Notes: a model not told the origin generated them from the sequence alone. Counted from the first letter of the stretch, positions 27,297-36,054 are shown. The stretch is DNA of 64,000 bases from Dyadobacter sp. CECT 9275 (GCF_907164905.1 NZ_CAJRAF010000002.1:2356001-2420000); one strand, 5' to 3'. Numbers and translations: made by a program.

Positions 27297-27734
27297 TCAA
27301 ATCAGAAGATATCTGTTTTTGATGTAGATAGGACTGCCGCTTGCGGCAGGTAAAACTTTAAACAGATTTGTCAAAGGGACATGGTTGTCACCTGAAAATC
27401 CGTCAAAAATCAGCAGAAATGGTAAATAGGAAAGTAAAAAAAGTGAAGCGGATGGCAGCGTGACAGTCGCTGATACCATATGTAGATCCGGATCGGAATA
27501 CGCTGAGCCTTTTTGATAAGCACACGGCTCGTTTTCTAAAAGTTTTACTGAAACCGGTAATCCCTTATCAATTCTTTCCGATGTGTGCCCTGCGCCCGAA
27601 TGATTTAAAAGCGCAGTACTCAGCGTTTTCTTGACCTGACAGTTAGACAACAAAAACAAAGCAAAAAACAGAAAGATAACCGCCCTGACAGGCTTGCATC
27701 CCTTTATCTCATGTTTTTTGTCGTATTGTTTCAC
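27297..27734 (-). CDS. Small hypothetical lipoprotein heading the RND operon
   Basis: Not recognised. A 145-residue protein with a hydrophobic segment ending in LLSNC (residue 32), a plausible lipobox, so probably a lipoprotein. A second hydrophobic stretch (ASLFLLSYLPFLLIF) lies at about 96-110. Small proteins with this outline often precede heavy-metal-type RND operons in Bacteroidota. It is 84 bp upstream of the TolC gene on the same strand, and a terminator separates it from the SQR operon upstream. Confidence 0.5.
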   Translation of the reverse strand: MKQYDKKHEIKGCKPVRAVIFLFFALFLLSNCQVKKTLSTALLNHSGAGHTSERIDKGLPVSVKLLENEPCAYQKGSAYSDPDLHMVSATVTLPSASLFLLSYLPFLLIFDGFSGDNHVPLTNLFKVLPAASGSPIYIKNRYLLI

Positions 27735-27779
27735 TGAAAAGATTAATAATGCAAGACGAAAAAGTATCTGATTACACCG

Positions 27780-27824
27780 CCCGACCGTTTGCTTTAATCT
27801 TATTAACGCAAACGATCGGGTTTT
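27780..27824 (-). terminator. Terminator after the SQR / metallo-beta-lactamase operon
   Basis: A 13-bp stem (27780-27792 with 27808-27820) with one mismatch and a 15-base loop, followed on the plus strand by TTTT. It lies between the end of the SQR operon (27874) and the start of the RND operon (27734). It is best formed in the plus direction, so stopping minus-strand reading is likely but weaker. Confidence 0.55.
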
Positions 27825-27873
27825 AGTGAATCAAAATAGTTTTTTCAGAAAAAATTCCTGAAAAATATTACCG

Positions 27874-29232
27874 TTAATGAGCTGCCGGCTGCTGATCAAA
27901 TTCTTTAATGTGCTCACCGATGTCAAATACGGGGATATGCGCTCCGACCAAAGAAGCGATCAACGAACTGCCGATCGCACTTCGGTATCCGCCCGCACAG
28001 TGCACAGCGATGGGTTTATCAAGAGGTATTTCGTCAATCCTGCTTCTTAAATCAGCCAGTGGGATCGCGAGACTACTGCTGAAAATTTTATTCGCCGATA
28101 CTTCCGAGGCGTTCCGTATATCAACAATCGTATACTGTTCCTGGTTTTCTTTAAAATTTTCCAGATCCAAGGGCTGCATGATTTGCTCTCCACTTGTTAA
28201 CACAAAAGCTTCCCGGATTTTGGTTTCGTACCCGATGGATGCCGTGCGCCCTATAAGCCTCTCCAAGGTTTCTCTATCCTGGGCAGCCAGATAAAACTCC
28301 TCCGAAGGATCTATCATGCTTCCCAGCCAGGTCTCAAACTTGGCTGCATCCATGATATTGATCGATCCGGACAGATGACCCTTTTTAAAATCCTGCTGGC
28401 TGCGGCTGTCTACAATCCATATACCAGTTTCCAGCTGATCAGTTTTTGAATCCGAAACCTTTACCTGAGCGGTACTATCAACAAATCCGGACGCCCCTTT
28501 TTTATTCAATTCAACATCAAAAGGAAAATAGGCTGGGATAAAAGGCTGGTCAGATGTCAGCTCCTTTACAAAAGCCTCTTCGCTCATGGGTTGAAGTGAC
28601 CAGTTTCCTGCCTTTTGCTCCCCCATCGTGCTGGTGGCGGCATCACTTAAAGCCTTTCCGCATAAAGTGCCCGCTCCATGCGCCGGATACAGGATCACAT
28701 CGTCAGGCAAAAGCATCAGTTTGTCTCGAAGTGAATAATACATTTTGGCCGCCAGCTTTTCTCTTTGCGCGTCCATGTTTCCCCCAGACTCTCTCAGATC
28801 CGGTCGGCCACAATCTCCAATGAACAGGGTGTCCCCGCTGAACAAATATTTGGGTTTACCATCATGCTCTAAAAGAACCGATATACTATCATCCGAATGG
28901 CCGGGCGTGTTGATGGCCTTCAAAACAATCTTTCCAAAGGCCAGCACATCTCCCTCGTCAAAAGGTGTTAGTTCATATTTAGCCTCGATTTTTTTACTCG
29001 CATAAATGGCAGCACAGGTCGTCTGAGCAATCTCCAGATGACTACTCACAAAATCAGCATGGGAATGCGTTTCTATAACGGCAATAATCTCAGCATAATG
29101 CTGCTTTGCAAAATCATAATACGGCTCCGGGTTACGCCCCGGATCGATCAATACCACTTTTGATTCACACTCGCTCAGAATGGCATAACTGTAATGCGCC
29201 AGAAATTTATCTTCAAACTGTTGGATCTTCAT
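27874..29232 (-). CDS. Metallo-beta-lactamase fold / tandem rhodanese protein (persulfide dioxygenase-like)
   Basis: A 452-residue protein. Residues 1-240 form an MBL-fold domain of the ETHE1/glyoxalase II type: ETHSHADFVSSHLEIA, GHSDDSISVLLE, LFSGDTLFIGDCGRPDL and YPAHGAGTLCG supply the metal ligands. Two rhodanese-like domains follow. The first (about 255-350) has no Cys in its loop (AAQDRETLER); the second (about 355-450) keeps VHCAGGYRSAIG with its catalytic Cys. The likely reaction is oxidation of glutathione- or protein-persulfide to sulfite. It sits 19 bp after the SQR gene, matching the mitochondrial order SQR, then persulfide dioxygenase, then rhodanese. Confidence 0.85.
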   Translation of the reverse strand: MKIQQFEDKFLAHYSYAILSECESKVVLIDPGRNPEPYYDFAKQHYAEIIAVIETHSHADFVSSHLEIAQTTCAAIYASKKIEAKYELTPFDEGDVLAFGKIVLKAINTPGHSDDSISVLLEHDGKPKYLFSGDTLFIGDCGRPDLRESGGNMDAQREKLAAKMYYSLRDKLMLLPDDVILYPAHGAGTLCGKALSDAATSTMGEQKAGNWSLQPMSEEAFVKELTSDQPFIPAYFPFDVELNKKGASGFVDSTAQVKVSDSKTDQLETGIWIVDSRSQQDFKKGHLSGSINIMDAAKFETWLGSMIDPSEEFYLAAQDRETLERLIGRTASIGYETKIREAFVLTSGEQIMQPLDLENFKENQEQYTIVDIRNASEVSANKIFSSSLAIPLADLRSRIDEIPLDKPIAVHCAGGYRSAIGSSLIASLVGAHIPVFDIGEHIKEFDQQPAAH

Positions 29233-29251
29233 AAAATACTCTTTTTTGCAA

Positions 29252-30460
29252 TTAAGCTGTTCCTTTTAAAATTTTATTCCAGTAAAGCCATGGAAGTACT
29301 TTGGTCTTCAGAAGCCACATACTATATCTTTCCTTAGCCTGATTAAATGGAAAGGTTTCCATGGGATTGTTATTATAGTCGAATTCGGCCAGAACCAGCT
29401 TTCCGTAACCGGTAACAAGCGGACAAGAACCATACCCAGTATAAACCTGCCCCAATGCCTGTCCCTGCATCAGCGCAAGCAGGTTTTTGACCAGAACGGG
29501 TGCCTGCTTACGAATGGCTGCGCCGGTTTTGGAATTAGGTGTACTGCCTGCATCCCCCAGACCAAAAACGTTCCTGAAACGATTGTGCTGCAAAGTATCC
29601 TTATCCAGGTCAACCCAGCCAAGAGGGTTACCAATAACTGCCAAAGGACTGTTTTTTATGAAATCAGGTGCTGATTGCGGCGGCGTTACATGGAGCATAT
29701 CAAATTTCTGGACCACCTGCCGGATTTCTCCGTCCTGATCCCTGGTTTCAAAAAAAGCCATCTGGTTGCGGCCGTCTATTTCAGTCAGGTTGTGATTAAA
29801 ATGCGTATGTATTCCGTAATTTGCCACCACCTGATTTAGCACATCAGCGTATTTTTTCACCCCGAATATTACGCCACCGCCACTATAAAAGTGCACCTCA
29901 GACTTTGATAGAAGACCCTGTTTTTTAAGGTAATCCGCAGCCAGGTACATAATTTTTTGCGGAGCTCCGCCGCATTTTATCGGTGTATTGGGTGCCGTAA
30001 ATATGGCCTTAACCGGGCGCTTGATACTGCGTAATGTCTGCCAGGTATAGGGCGCAGACGCAAAAGTATAATTGCTGCATACACCAAACTGACCCAGATT
30101 CTCCTGGAGCCCCTTGATTTTGCCCCAGTCCAGCTGAATACCAGGTGCTACCACCAGATAATCATAGGTAATTCTACCACTATCCGCACAGGTAAGTGCA
30201 TTTTGGTCCGGCTCAAAAGTCACAACCCGGTCTTTGATCCAATGCGCCTTTTCGGGAATGCAGTCTGCCTGATCCCTGACCGTTTTTTTTATATCATAAG
30301 CCCCTCCACCTACAAGCGTCCACGCAGGCTGGTAATAATGTTTATCGGACGGTTCAATGATACCGATATCGAGCTTACTGTCATGGTTCAATAACCGGGC
30401 TGCAACTGAAATTCCCCCGTTGCCACCACCGACAACCAAAATCTGAAAGTGATTTTTCAT
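29252..30460 (-). CDS. sqr: Sulfide:quinone oxidoreductase, mitochondrial (SQOR) type
   Basis: A FAD enzyme of about 402 residues that oxidises sulfide and reduces quinone. The N-terminal FAD-binding loop is ILVVGGGNGGISVAARL. Segments shared with animal SQOR include FTAPNTPIKCGGAPQKIMYL (first redox Cys), LHVTPPQSAPDFI, GWVDLDKDTLQHNRF and YGSCPLVTGYGKLVLAEFDY (second redox Cys). All suggest the human-like branch of SQR. I set the start at the ATG at 30460 (MKNHFQIL); the frame extends upstream to 30523 but overlaps the DUF2892 gene stop (30465). It is in one operon with DUF2892 upstream and the MBL/rhodanese gene downstream. Confidence 0.93.
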   Translation of the reverse strand: MKNHFQILVVGGGNGGISVAARLLNHDSKLDIGIIEPSDKHYYQPAWTLVGGGAYDIKKTVRDQADCIPEKAHWIKDRVVTFEPDQNALTCADSGRITYDYLVVAPGIQLDWGKIKGLQENLGQFGVCSNYTFASAPYTWQTLRSIKRPVKAIFTAPNTPIKCGGAPQKIMYLAADYLKKQGLLSKSEVHFYSGGGVIFGVKKYADVLNQVVANYGIHTHFNHNLTEIDGRNQMAFFETRDQDGEIRQVVQKFDMLHVTPPQSAPDFIKNSPLAVIGNPLGWVDLDKDTLQHNRFRNVFGLGDAGSTPNSKTGAAIRKQAPVLVKNLLALMQGQALGQVYTGYGSCPLVTGYGKLVLAEFDYNNNPMETFPFNQAKERYSMWLLKTKVLPWLYWNKILKGTA

Positions 30461-30464
30461 CATA

Positions 30465-30671
30465 TTAATCGTTTGATTTGTTGGTGTGAAGACCGAATGT
30501 TCTATATAACGGGCAAAAACCAATAAAGCTCGTGAGGATAAAAATGCCGGTCACAACCAGCAGAACCACCGCTACGGTACCAGAAATGATATGGGTGAAA
30601 TAAAGAATCAAAATAGCGACTGCAATCAGTATGCGGAAAACCCGGTCAAATACTCCCATGTTCGTTTTCAT
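30465..30671 (-). CDS. DUF2892 (YgaP membrane-part) small inner-membrane protein
   Basis: A 68-residue protein beginning NMGVFDRVFRILIAVAILIL with two predicted membrane helices and the closing motif FCPLYRTFGLHT, typical of DUF2892. The same domain is the membrane tail of the rhodanese YgaP in E. coli. It is often found with rhodaneses, SQR and YeeE/YedE. It is the first gene of the SQR operon and has a CRP-like site 55 bp upstream. Confidence 0.9.
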   Translation of the reverse strand: MKTNMGVFDRVFRILIAVAILILYFTHIISGTVAVVLLVVTGIFILTSFIGFCPLYRTFGLHTNKSND

Positions 30672-30694
30672 TGTCGTTGGATTAGTTTATACTC

Positions 30695-30739
30695 CAAATC
30701 TACCAACGGTCTGATCGCTCAACAGTGACTTATGTCACA
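30695..30739 (-). promoter_or_regulatory. CRP-like operator plus -7 box, SQR operon promoter (site 3 of 6)
   Basis: Palindrome AGTGACTTATGTCACA at 30724-30739 (core 30726-30737). Exactly 23 bp on, on the minus strand, is TAGATTTG (30702-30695), a perfect match to the Bacteroidota -7 consensus TAnnTTTG. Confidence 0.75.
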
Positions 30740-30800
30740 TAAGCCAATATAAATTTTTTAAAGTATAATACGATAAAAACCAGATCTCACTATGCTATTT

Positions 30801-31214
30801 TTAGTGTGGAAGCCATGTTTTAACAATTCCATAGGCATAAGTTCCGCCAAGGGCTCCTGCAATAACAATGAGCATCGGCCAGTAACCGTAACCCAGATTG
30901 ACAAACATCGGTCCCGGGCATGCCCCTGTCAATGCCCAGCCCAATCCGAATATCGATCCGCCAATCAAATAACGCGACCAGTTTTTGTCTTTATCCTTAA
31001 ATTCTATCGGTTCCCCACTGAAATCTTTGATGTTGAATTTTTTGATCAGAAATACAAAAATGGTTCCTAATACGACTGCCGTTCCAATGATCCCATACAT
31101 CTGAAAGGATTGGAACCTGAACATTTCCTGAATACGGTACCAGGAAACAGCCTCAGATTTGGCCATGATCACCCCGAATAGAATACCAGTCAAAATAAAT
31201 TTTAAACCTTTCAT
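30801..31214 (-). CDS. YeeE/YedE half-transporter (PmpB/TsuA-like)
   Basis: A 137-residue membrane protein with about four helices and the motif WALTGACPGPMFVNLGYGYWPM, which carries the conserved Cys of the YeeE/YedE (DUF6691/PF20398-like) sulfur transporters such as thiosulfate importer TsuA. It is half the length of full YeeE, and its partner half is encoded 4 bp upstream. The two would assemble into one transporter for a sulfur anion. Confidence 0.85.
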   Translation of the reverse strand: MKGLKFILTGILFGVIMAKSEAVSWYRIQEMFRFQSFQMYGIIGTAVVLGTIFVFLIKKFNIKDFSGEPIEFKDKDKNWSRYLIGGSIFGLGWALTGACPGPMFVNLGYGYWPMLIVIAGALGGTYAYGIVKTWLPH

Positions 31215-31218
31215 AATC

Positions 31219-31776
31219 TTAGAAAATTAATGGGAACAGAAAATACGTCATCACGAGGCCTCCGATGAAAAAACCAATCACAGCAACAAGGGAAGGAACC
31301 TGTAAATTAGAAAGCCCGCTGATGGCGTGTCCGGATGTACAGCCCCCGGCATACCGTGAGCCGAAACCTACGAGCGCGCCTCCGGTCAGCAGGATGAAAA
31401 ATCCTTTTGGAGATGTGGCGAAATCCTTGCCAAAGAGCTGGGAGGGATTAAGTCCGCCATCAAAGTGAATCCCCAGCCCTTTCAGGTCATTAATCGTAGA
31501 GGCCGACAATTGCATCGGATCGGGGGTGCTTAACCATTGGGAAACAATGTAGCCCCCGATAACCGACCCCACTAAAAATAACAGGTTCCATATTTCCTTG
31601 CGCCAGTTAAAATCAAAAAATTTGACTTTCTGCCCCGCTCCGGAAATGGAACAGATCGTTCTCAGATTAGAAGAAAACCCAAAGGATTTTCCAAAGTATA
31701 AAAGCATGGCCATGATCAGACTGATGGCAAAGCCAGAGATATACCACGGCCAGGGTTGTCTTATCAATTCTAACAT
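31219..31776 (-). CDS. YeeE/YedE half-transporter (PmpA-like)
   Basis: A 185-residue membrane protein carrying FGSRYAGGCTSGHAISGLSN, the Cys-bearing signature of the first YeeE/YedE repeat. I set the start at the ATG at 31776 (MLELIRQPWPWY), where homologues begin; the frame extends to 31857 but that would overlap the preceding gene. It forms a pair with the next gene (4-bp gap). Thiosulfate or another sulfane compound is the likely cargo, from family knowledge. Confidence 0.85.
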   Translation of the reverse strand: MLELIRQPWPWYISGFAISLIMAMLLYFGKSFGFSSNLRTICSISGAGQKVKFFDFNWRKEIWNLLFLVGSVIGGYIVSQWLSTPDPMQLSASTINDLKGLGIHFDGGLNPSQLFGKDFATSPKGFFILLTGGALVGFGSRYAGGCTSGHAISGLSNLQVPSLVAVIGFFIGGLVMTYFLFPLIF

Positions 31777-31801
31777 ATTGTTTTTGTTTTTTGAAAATTG
31801 G

Positions 31802-32251
31802 TTATAAAAATGGAAAAAAGCGGTAGGTGCCGCTGCTGTACCGGCTGTAATCATCATAAAAAGCCATCAGCATTCTCTCTTCATATTTTGATTTAAAGTA
31901 AAAAAGCAGCCAAAGAAACAGGGCAATGATTACTTTAATTGTATCAGCGGTATGAAGTCCATACCCGGCGGCGGCCATAATGATCCCTGAATAAATCGGG
32001 TGGCGTATGTACCGGTATAATCCGGAGGTGATAAGTTGCCCGTTTTTTACAGGAGACGGAAAAGGGGTCAGGCTCCTTCTGATCTGATATACCGATATGA
32101 GTATTACAATCAGACCTGCCAGTGCCAGTAGTCCTCCTGCAATTTCGCCAACCCTGTTCACTGAAAATGTCAGCAGAGAAGGCATAAAAGTGTACAACCC
32201 AAACAAAACAAGTTGAACGCTGACAAAGACCATATCTTTGAGTTTTCTCAT
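31802..32251 (-). CDS. Isoprenylcysteine carboxyl methyltransferase-like membrane protein
   Basis: A 149-residue protein with about four membrane helices. The C-terminal half has ITSGLYRYIRHPIYSGIIM and a later KYEERML, the signature of the ICMT/PEMT/NnrU methyltransferase superfamily (PF04191/PF04140). It probably methylates a small molecule or lipid with SAM; the acceptor is unknown. It lies 5 bp downstream of the TauE gene and upstream of the YeeE pair, so it is part of the sulfur transporter operon. Confidence 0.8.
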   Translation of the reverse strand: MRKLKDMVFVSVQLVLFGLYTFMPSLLTFSVNRVGEIAGGLLALAGLIVILISVYQIRRSLTPFPSPVKNGQLITSGLYRYIRHPIYSGIIMAAAGYGLHTADTIKVIIALFLWLLFYFKSKYEERMLMAFYDDYSRYSSGTYRFFPFL

Positions 32252-32256
32252 CCAGA

Positions 32257-33051
32257 TTACAGCGCTATGATCTCATGTGTAATAATATAGATTCCCATCA
32301 CCAGTATGAACCATCCGAACCCTTTTTTCAGCTGATCTGAATTGATATACTTACTTATCATGCCACCAAACAGGATGCCAGCGATGGCAATTCCAGTGAT
32401 TCTCAGAAGAAACGGCCAGTCAATTTCAAAATGCCCGATATCTCCTGCAAAGCCGATTAAGGAATTTAACGCAATGATCAAAAGTGAGGTACCCACTGCC
32501 TTTTTCATGGGCATCCCCAAAAGCAGGACAAGTGTGGGGATCAATAAAAAACCGCCACCCGCACCAAGAAGACCTGTCGTCAACCCGATTCCGACACCAA
32601 ATACAAAAAGTCTGATATAGTTATCGCCTGCTTTATCCGGGTGCTGTGTTTTCTGTACCTCCCTGCTGATCATGCCAAAAGAGGCTCCCATCATCAATAA
32701 TGCAAACAGGATCATCGTTAAGATCGGCTCAGTTACCTGAAAATCGCCAATTTTAAACAGCTGTTTTGGAATCAACGGGATCAGAAACTTTCTTGTCACA
32801 AACACAGTCGTTATGGAGGATACGCCAAATAAAAGTGCGGTCCGCACACTTACAGCCCCCTTTTTATAACTATTGAATGCACCTATCAGACTCGTTGAAC
32901 CTACGATAAATAACGAATAAGACGTCGACAAAAGTGGCGAGATCCCAAATAAGTACACCAGTACCGGTACAGTCAAAATTGACCCTCCCCCGCCGATCAG
33001 GCCCAGTGAAATTCCAATAAGTACCGACGCTACGTAAGCTAAAATTTCCAT
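32257..33051 (-). CDS. TauE/SafE-family sulfite/organosulfonate exporter
   Basis: A 264-residue protein with about eight helices and the two family repeats: LGLIGGGGSILTVPVLVYLF and LTTGLLGAGGGFLLIPTLVLL, each with the Gly-rich turn of PF01925. TauE/SafE proteins export sulfite, sulfoacetate or related anions. In this setting it most likely removes sulfite made by the MBL/rhodanese proteins. It is the first gene of a four-gene operon (tauE, ICMT, two YeeE halves) and has a CRP-like operator 50 bp upstream. Confidence 0.88.
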   Translation of the reverse strand: MEILAYVASVLIGISLGLIGGGGSILTVPVLVYLFGISPLLSTSYSLFIVGSTSLIGAFNSYKKGAVSVRTALLFGVSSITTVFVTRKFLIPLIPKQLFKIGDFQVTEPILTMILFALLMMGASFGMISREVQKTQHPDKAGDNYIRLFVFGVGIGLTTGLLGAGGGFLLIPTLVLLLGMPMKKAVGTSLLIIALNSLIGFAGDIGHFEIDWPFLLRITGIAIAGILFGGMISKYINSDQLKKGFGWFILVMGIYIITHEIIAL

Positions 33052-33069
33052 ATTAATATTTTAATCATG

Positions 33070-33114
33070 CAAAGCAAGGACTTTCACTGCTTCGATAAGG
33101 TGACTTTTGTCACA
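33070..33114 (-). promoter_or_regulatory. CRP-like operator plus -7 box, tauE operon promoter (site 4 of 6)
   Basis: Palindrome GGTGACTTTTGTCACA at 33099-33114 (core 33101-33112); 23 bp on, on the minus strand, is TTGCTTTG (33077-33070). The TauE ATG follows 18 bp later. Confidence 0.7.
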
Positions 33115-33219
33115 TAGGCCATTTATTATAGCCGGCGCGCCAGAACATGGATAAAACAAAATATCCGAAGGCGACAAAAGTGCTCTCCGGATATCTCGAA
33201 TAAAATATAAAACCAACCT

Positions 33220-35088
33220 CTAATGTTTTTCTTTGGTCACAAAATTAGTAATCAACGGCTCCTGTGTGCTGATCAACTCGTTTTCATGAGGAAAGTTTGA
33301 ACCTGGCGTCTGAGAGTAAGGGATGTTTTGCGGGATAAAATCCTGCTCGGCGCCAGGCTTACTATAATCGTACGGCCAACGGTAAACAAAGGGAATTTTT
33401 CCAGGCCAGTTTCCATGACCTGGCAACAATGGCGTAGTCCACTCCAATGTATTCGAGTTCCATGGGTTTAGCGATGCCTTCTTTCCCAGGAAGATGCTTT
33501 TGATAAAATTGAACAGAAAAATAAACTGTGCTATAAAAGTCAGAATGGCGGCCGCACTGATAAAGGCATTCATATCAACAAATTTGGTCGTGAAATCATA
33601 GCTGGTAAATGCATAATAACGGCGCGGAAATCCGGCTATGCCCAAATAATGCATCGGAATAAAAGTCATGTAGACACCAACAAAAGTAATCCAGAAATGA
33701 ATCTGGCCCAGTGTTCTGTTCATCATCCGGCCAAACATCTTTGGGAACCAGTGATAGATACCTGCCATCATGCCAAAGAAAGACGCAGACCCCATGATCA
33801 GGTGAAAATGAGCTACAACAAAATAAGTATCGTGCAGCTGTATGTCCAGTGCCGAGTTTCCAAGTATTGCACCTGTGACACCTCCCGAAAACAGGAATGA
33901 TACCATGCCTATGGAAAATAACATCGCTGGCGTAAAAATAATATTCCCACGCCACAGCGTCGTAATGTAATTGAATCCCTTAACTGCGGACGGGACCGCG
34001 ATGATAAGTGTCAGAAACATGAATACGGATCCAAGAAATGGGTTCATCCCGGTTACAAACATATGGTGAGCCCAGACAATAAACGATAAAAACATGATGG
34101 CCATCATCGAGGCGATCATCGCCCTGTACCCAAAAATCGGCTTTCGCGAATTGGTCGCAATGATATCAGACGTAAGCCCAAGTGCAGGCAGAAAAATAAT
34201 ATAAACCTCGGGATGACCAAGAAACCAGAACAAATGCTGATACAATATCGGAGATCCTCCCACATTAGGTAATGCTTGTCCATTGATATATATGTCCGAA
34301 AGAAAAAAACTTGTCCCAAAACTTCGGTCCATGAAAAGAAGTAAAAACGCAGATAACAAAACAGGAAAGGACATCAATCCTATAACAGCCGTAATTAAAA
34401 AAGACCATATTGTCAGCGGTAACCGATTAAAAGACATTCCCCTTGTTCTCAGATTTATGACGGTCGTAATATAATTTATGGATCCCAACAGTGTTGAAAT
34501 CACAAAGAGAGCGAACGATAGAAGATAAAGAGACATCCCCATGCCTGAGCCTGAAATGGCCTGCGGCATCGCGCTTAAAGGTGGGTAAACCGTCCACCCT
34601 CCCATAGCGGGACCTGTCTGAAGAAAAAAAGAAGAAAATAAGACAACGCTGGCCGCAAAGAAAAACCAGTAGGAAAGCATGTTCATAAACCCGGAAGCCA
34701 TGTCGCGTGCTCCGATTTGAAGCGGGATAAGAAGATTACTGAATGTCCCGCTCAACCCTGCCGTCAGAACGAAAAACATCATAATAGCTCCATGCATTGT
34801 TACCAGTCCCAAATACATAGAGGGATCAAGTTTCCCGCCGTCGCTAATCCATTTCCCTAAAACTGGTCTTAGCCACCCCAGATTCATTGTAGGAAAACCT
34901 AACTGGAGTCTGATGACCATAGAAGCAGCGCCTCCAATCAGTGCCCAGAAAATTCCGGAAAAAAGGAACTGCTTGGCAATGACCTTATGGTCTGTGCTGA
35001 AAATATATTTCGTCCAAAAGCTCTGGCTATGTTCGATTTGGTGATCTGTTATCTGAGCACTTACGGGAATGTTGTCTGGATTCTCCAT
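33220..35088 (-). CDS. ctaD: Haem-copper oxidase subunit I, orphan copy
   Basis: A 622-residue cytochrome c oxidase subunit I with all redox ligands visible: TMHGAIMMFF (haem a His), GHPEVYIIFLPALG (CuB His and cross-linked Tyr), AHHMFVTGM (two CuB His) and HDTYFVVAHFHLIMG (haem a3 and haem a His). It is a full-length, apparently intact A-type core subunit. What is odd is that no subunit II, III, IV or assembly gene lies nearby. It must either join the housekeeping complex or act as an alternative subunit I under sulfide stress (sulfide poisons the normal oxidase); the latter is inference. Confidence 0.93.
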   Translation of the reverse strand: MENPDNIPVSAQITDHQIEHSQSFWTKYIFSTDHKVIAKQFLFSGIFWALIGGAASMVIRLQLGFPTMNLGWLRPVLGKWISDGGKLDPSMYLGLVTMHGAIMMFFVLTAGLSGTFSNLLIPLQIGARDMASGFMNMLSYWFFFAASVVLFSSFFLQTGPAMGGWTVYPPLSAMPQAISGSGMGMSLYLLSFALFVISTLLGSINYITTVINLRTRGMSFNRLPLTIWSFLITAVIGLMSFPVLLSAFLLLFMDRSFGTSFFLSDIYINGQALPNVGGSPILYQHLFWFLGHPEVYIIFLPALGLTSDIIATNSRKPIFGYRAMIASMMAIMFLSFIVWAHHMFVTGMNPFLGSVFMFLTLIIAVPSAVKGFNYITTLWRGNIIFTPAMLFSIGMVSFLFSGGVTGAILGNSALDIQLHDTYFVVAHFHLIMGSASFFGMMAGIYHWFPKMFGRMMNRTLGQIHFWITFVGVYMTFIPMHYLGIAGFPRRYYAFTSYDFTTKFVDMNAFISAAAILTFIAQFIFLFNFIKSIFLGKKASLNPWNSNTLEWTTPLLPGHGNWPGKIPFVYRWPYDYSKPGAEQDFIPQNIPYSQTPGSNFPHENELISTQEPLITNFVTKEKH

Positions 35089-35184
35089 TTTTTGACTTAT
35101 CGGTTAAAGAGAGGTCAAAATTACCTGGCAGAGTACCGTGATCATATAGTAAAATCAGGGCATCATCGGGACAGATCAACGATA

Positions 35185-36054
35185 TCATGAAATTTGTTTG
35201 AACTCAGAAGGAGACATACCAAACTGCTTTTTGAAAAAACGGTTAAAATAAGACGGGTCTTCAAAATTAAGCGCTGTGGCAACTTCTTTAATTGCTACTC
35301 CGGTATGAACCAGTAAGCGCTGCGCTTCCATTCCTATTCTTTCATAAATCAGCTGGCTTGCGGTTTTACCCAGGACGCTCTTGCAAAGGAAATTAAGATG
35401 GTTTGGCGAAACACTCAAAAGTCCGGCATAGTACATTACCTCTTTATGACTTCGATAATGCCGATCAATTTCCTGTTCGTAACGCTGCACAAGCGCATGC
35501 CCCGGGAGGTATGTATGATCCGAAAATTGTCTAAGATAGATACGGTCTGCCTTTTCCAACAGTATGTTAAGGAAAGATAAAATAACCTGATTTCTACGCG
35601 CCTGATGGTTTTCAAATTCACTGTAAGCCTGGTGAAACAATAGTGAAATTAATTCCGCCTCATCTTCCAGCTCTATAAGCGGAGACCAGCCCTTTGAATT
35701 AAAAAAAGAATAGGTATAAAGGCGCTCAGGATACTGATTGGTAAGAAAATTACTTTCAAAAAAGAGGCTGTATCCTGCAATGTCATCACTCAGTTCCCAG
35801 CTATGGACCTGGCCCGGACTCAGAAAATATACCTGACCTTTTTCAATATCATAGCTATGAAGATCGATATGGTGCTTACCAGAACCATTCAGGACAATCA
35901 TCAGCATATAAAAAGAATGGGAATGTGGCCGATCAACACCTTTTACGCTTTTTGACAATTCTTCAAGCTTAATCATATAAAATAGCTCGTTCTCCCGGCA
36001 GGCAGGATACATGCCAAGACAAAATACCGGTAACTTATTTTTTGATTTTTCCAT
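35185..36054 (-). CDS. AraC-family transcriptional regulator
   Basis: A 289-residue regulator. The N-terminal cupin sensing domain (about 30-130) contains RPHSHSFYMLMIVLNGSGKH and VYFLSPGQVHSW. The C-terminal AraC DNA-binding domain (about 190-289) has two helix-turn-helix units, including VSPNHLNFLCKSVLGKTASQ and the end signature ALNFEDPSYFNRFFKKQFGM. The inducer is unknown. It is the only regulator in the sulfur module and is itself preceded by a CRP-like site, so it may be a second tier of control. It is divergent from the second MBL/rhodanese gene. Confidence 0.93.
   Translation of the reverse strand: MEKSKNKLPVFCLGMYPACRENELFYMIKLEELSKSVKGVDRPHSHSFYMLMIVLNGSGKHHIDLHSYDIEKGQVYFLSPGQVHSWELSDDIAGYSLFFESNFLTNQYPERLYTYSFFNSKGWSPLIELEDEAELISLLFHQAYSEFENHQARRNQVILSFLNILLEKADRIYLRQFSDHTYLPGHALVQRYEQEIDRHYRSHKEVMYYAGLLSVSPNHLNFLCKSVLGKTASQLIYERIGMEAQRLLVHTGVAIKEVATALNFEDPSYFNRFFKKQFGMSPSEFKQIS

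Noticed and set aside
27376..27395. GACATGGTTGTCACC as a CRP-like site
   Set aside because: The half-sites are spaced six bases apart instead of four and it lies inside a coding gene.
30465..30523. Longer N-terminus of SQR starting at 30523
   Set aside because: It would overlap the DUF2892 gene, and homologues begin at the FAD-binding strand near 30460.
35089..35184. A CRP-like operator before ctaD
   Set aside because: Only a half-site (CGTGATCATA) is visible; neither the second arm nor the 23-bp spacing is present.
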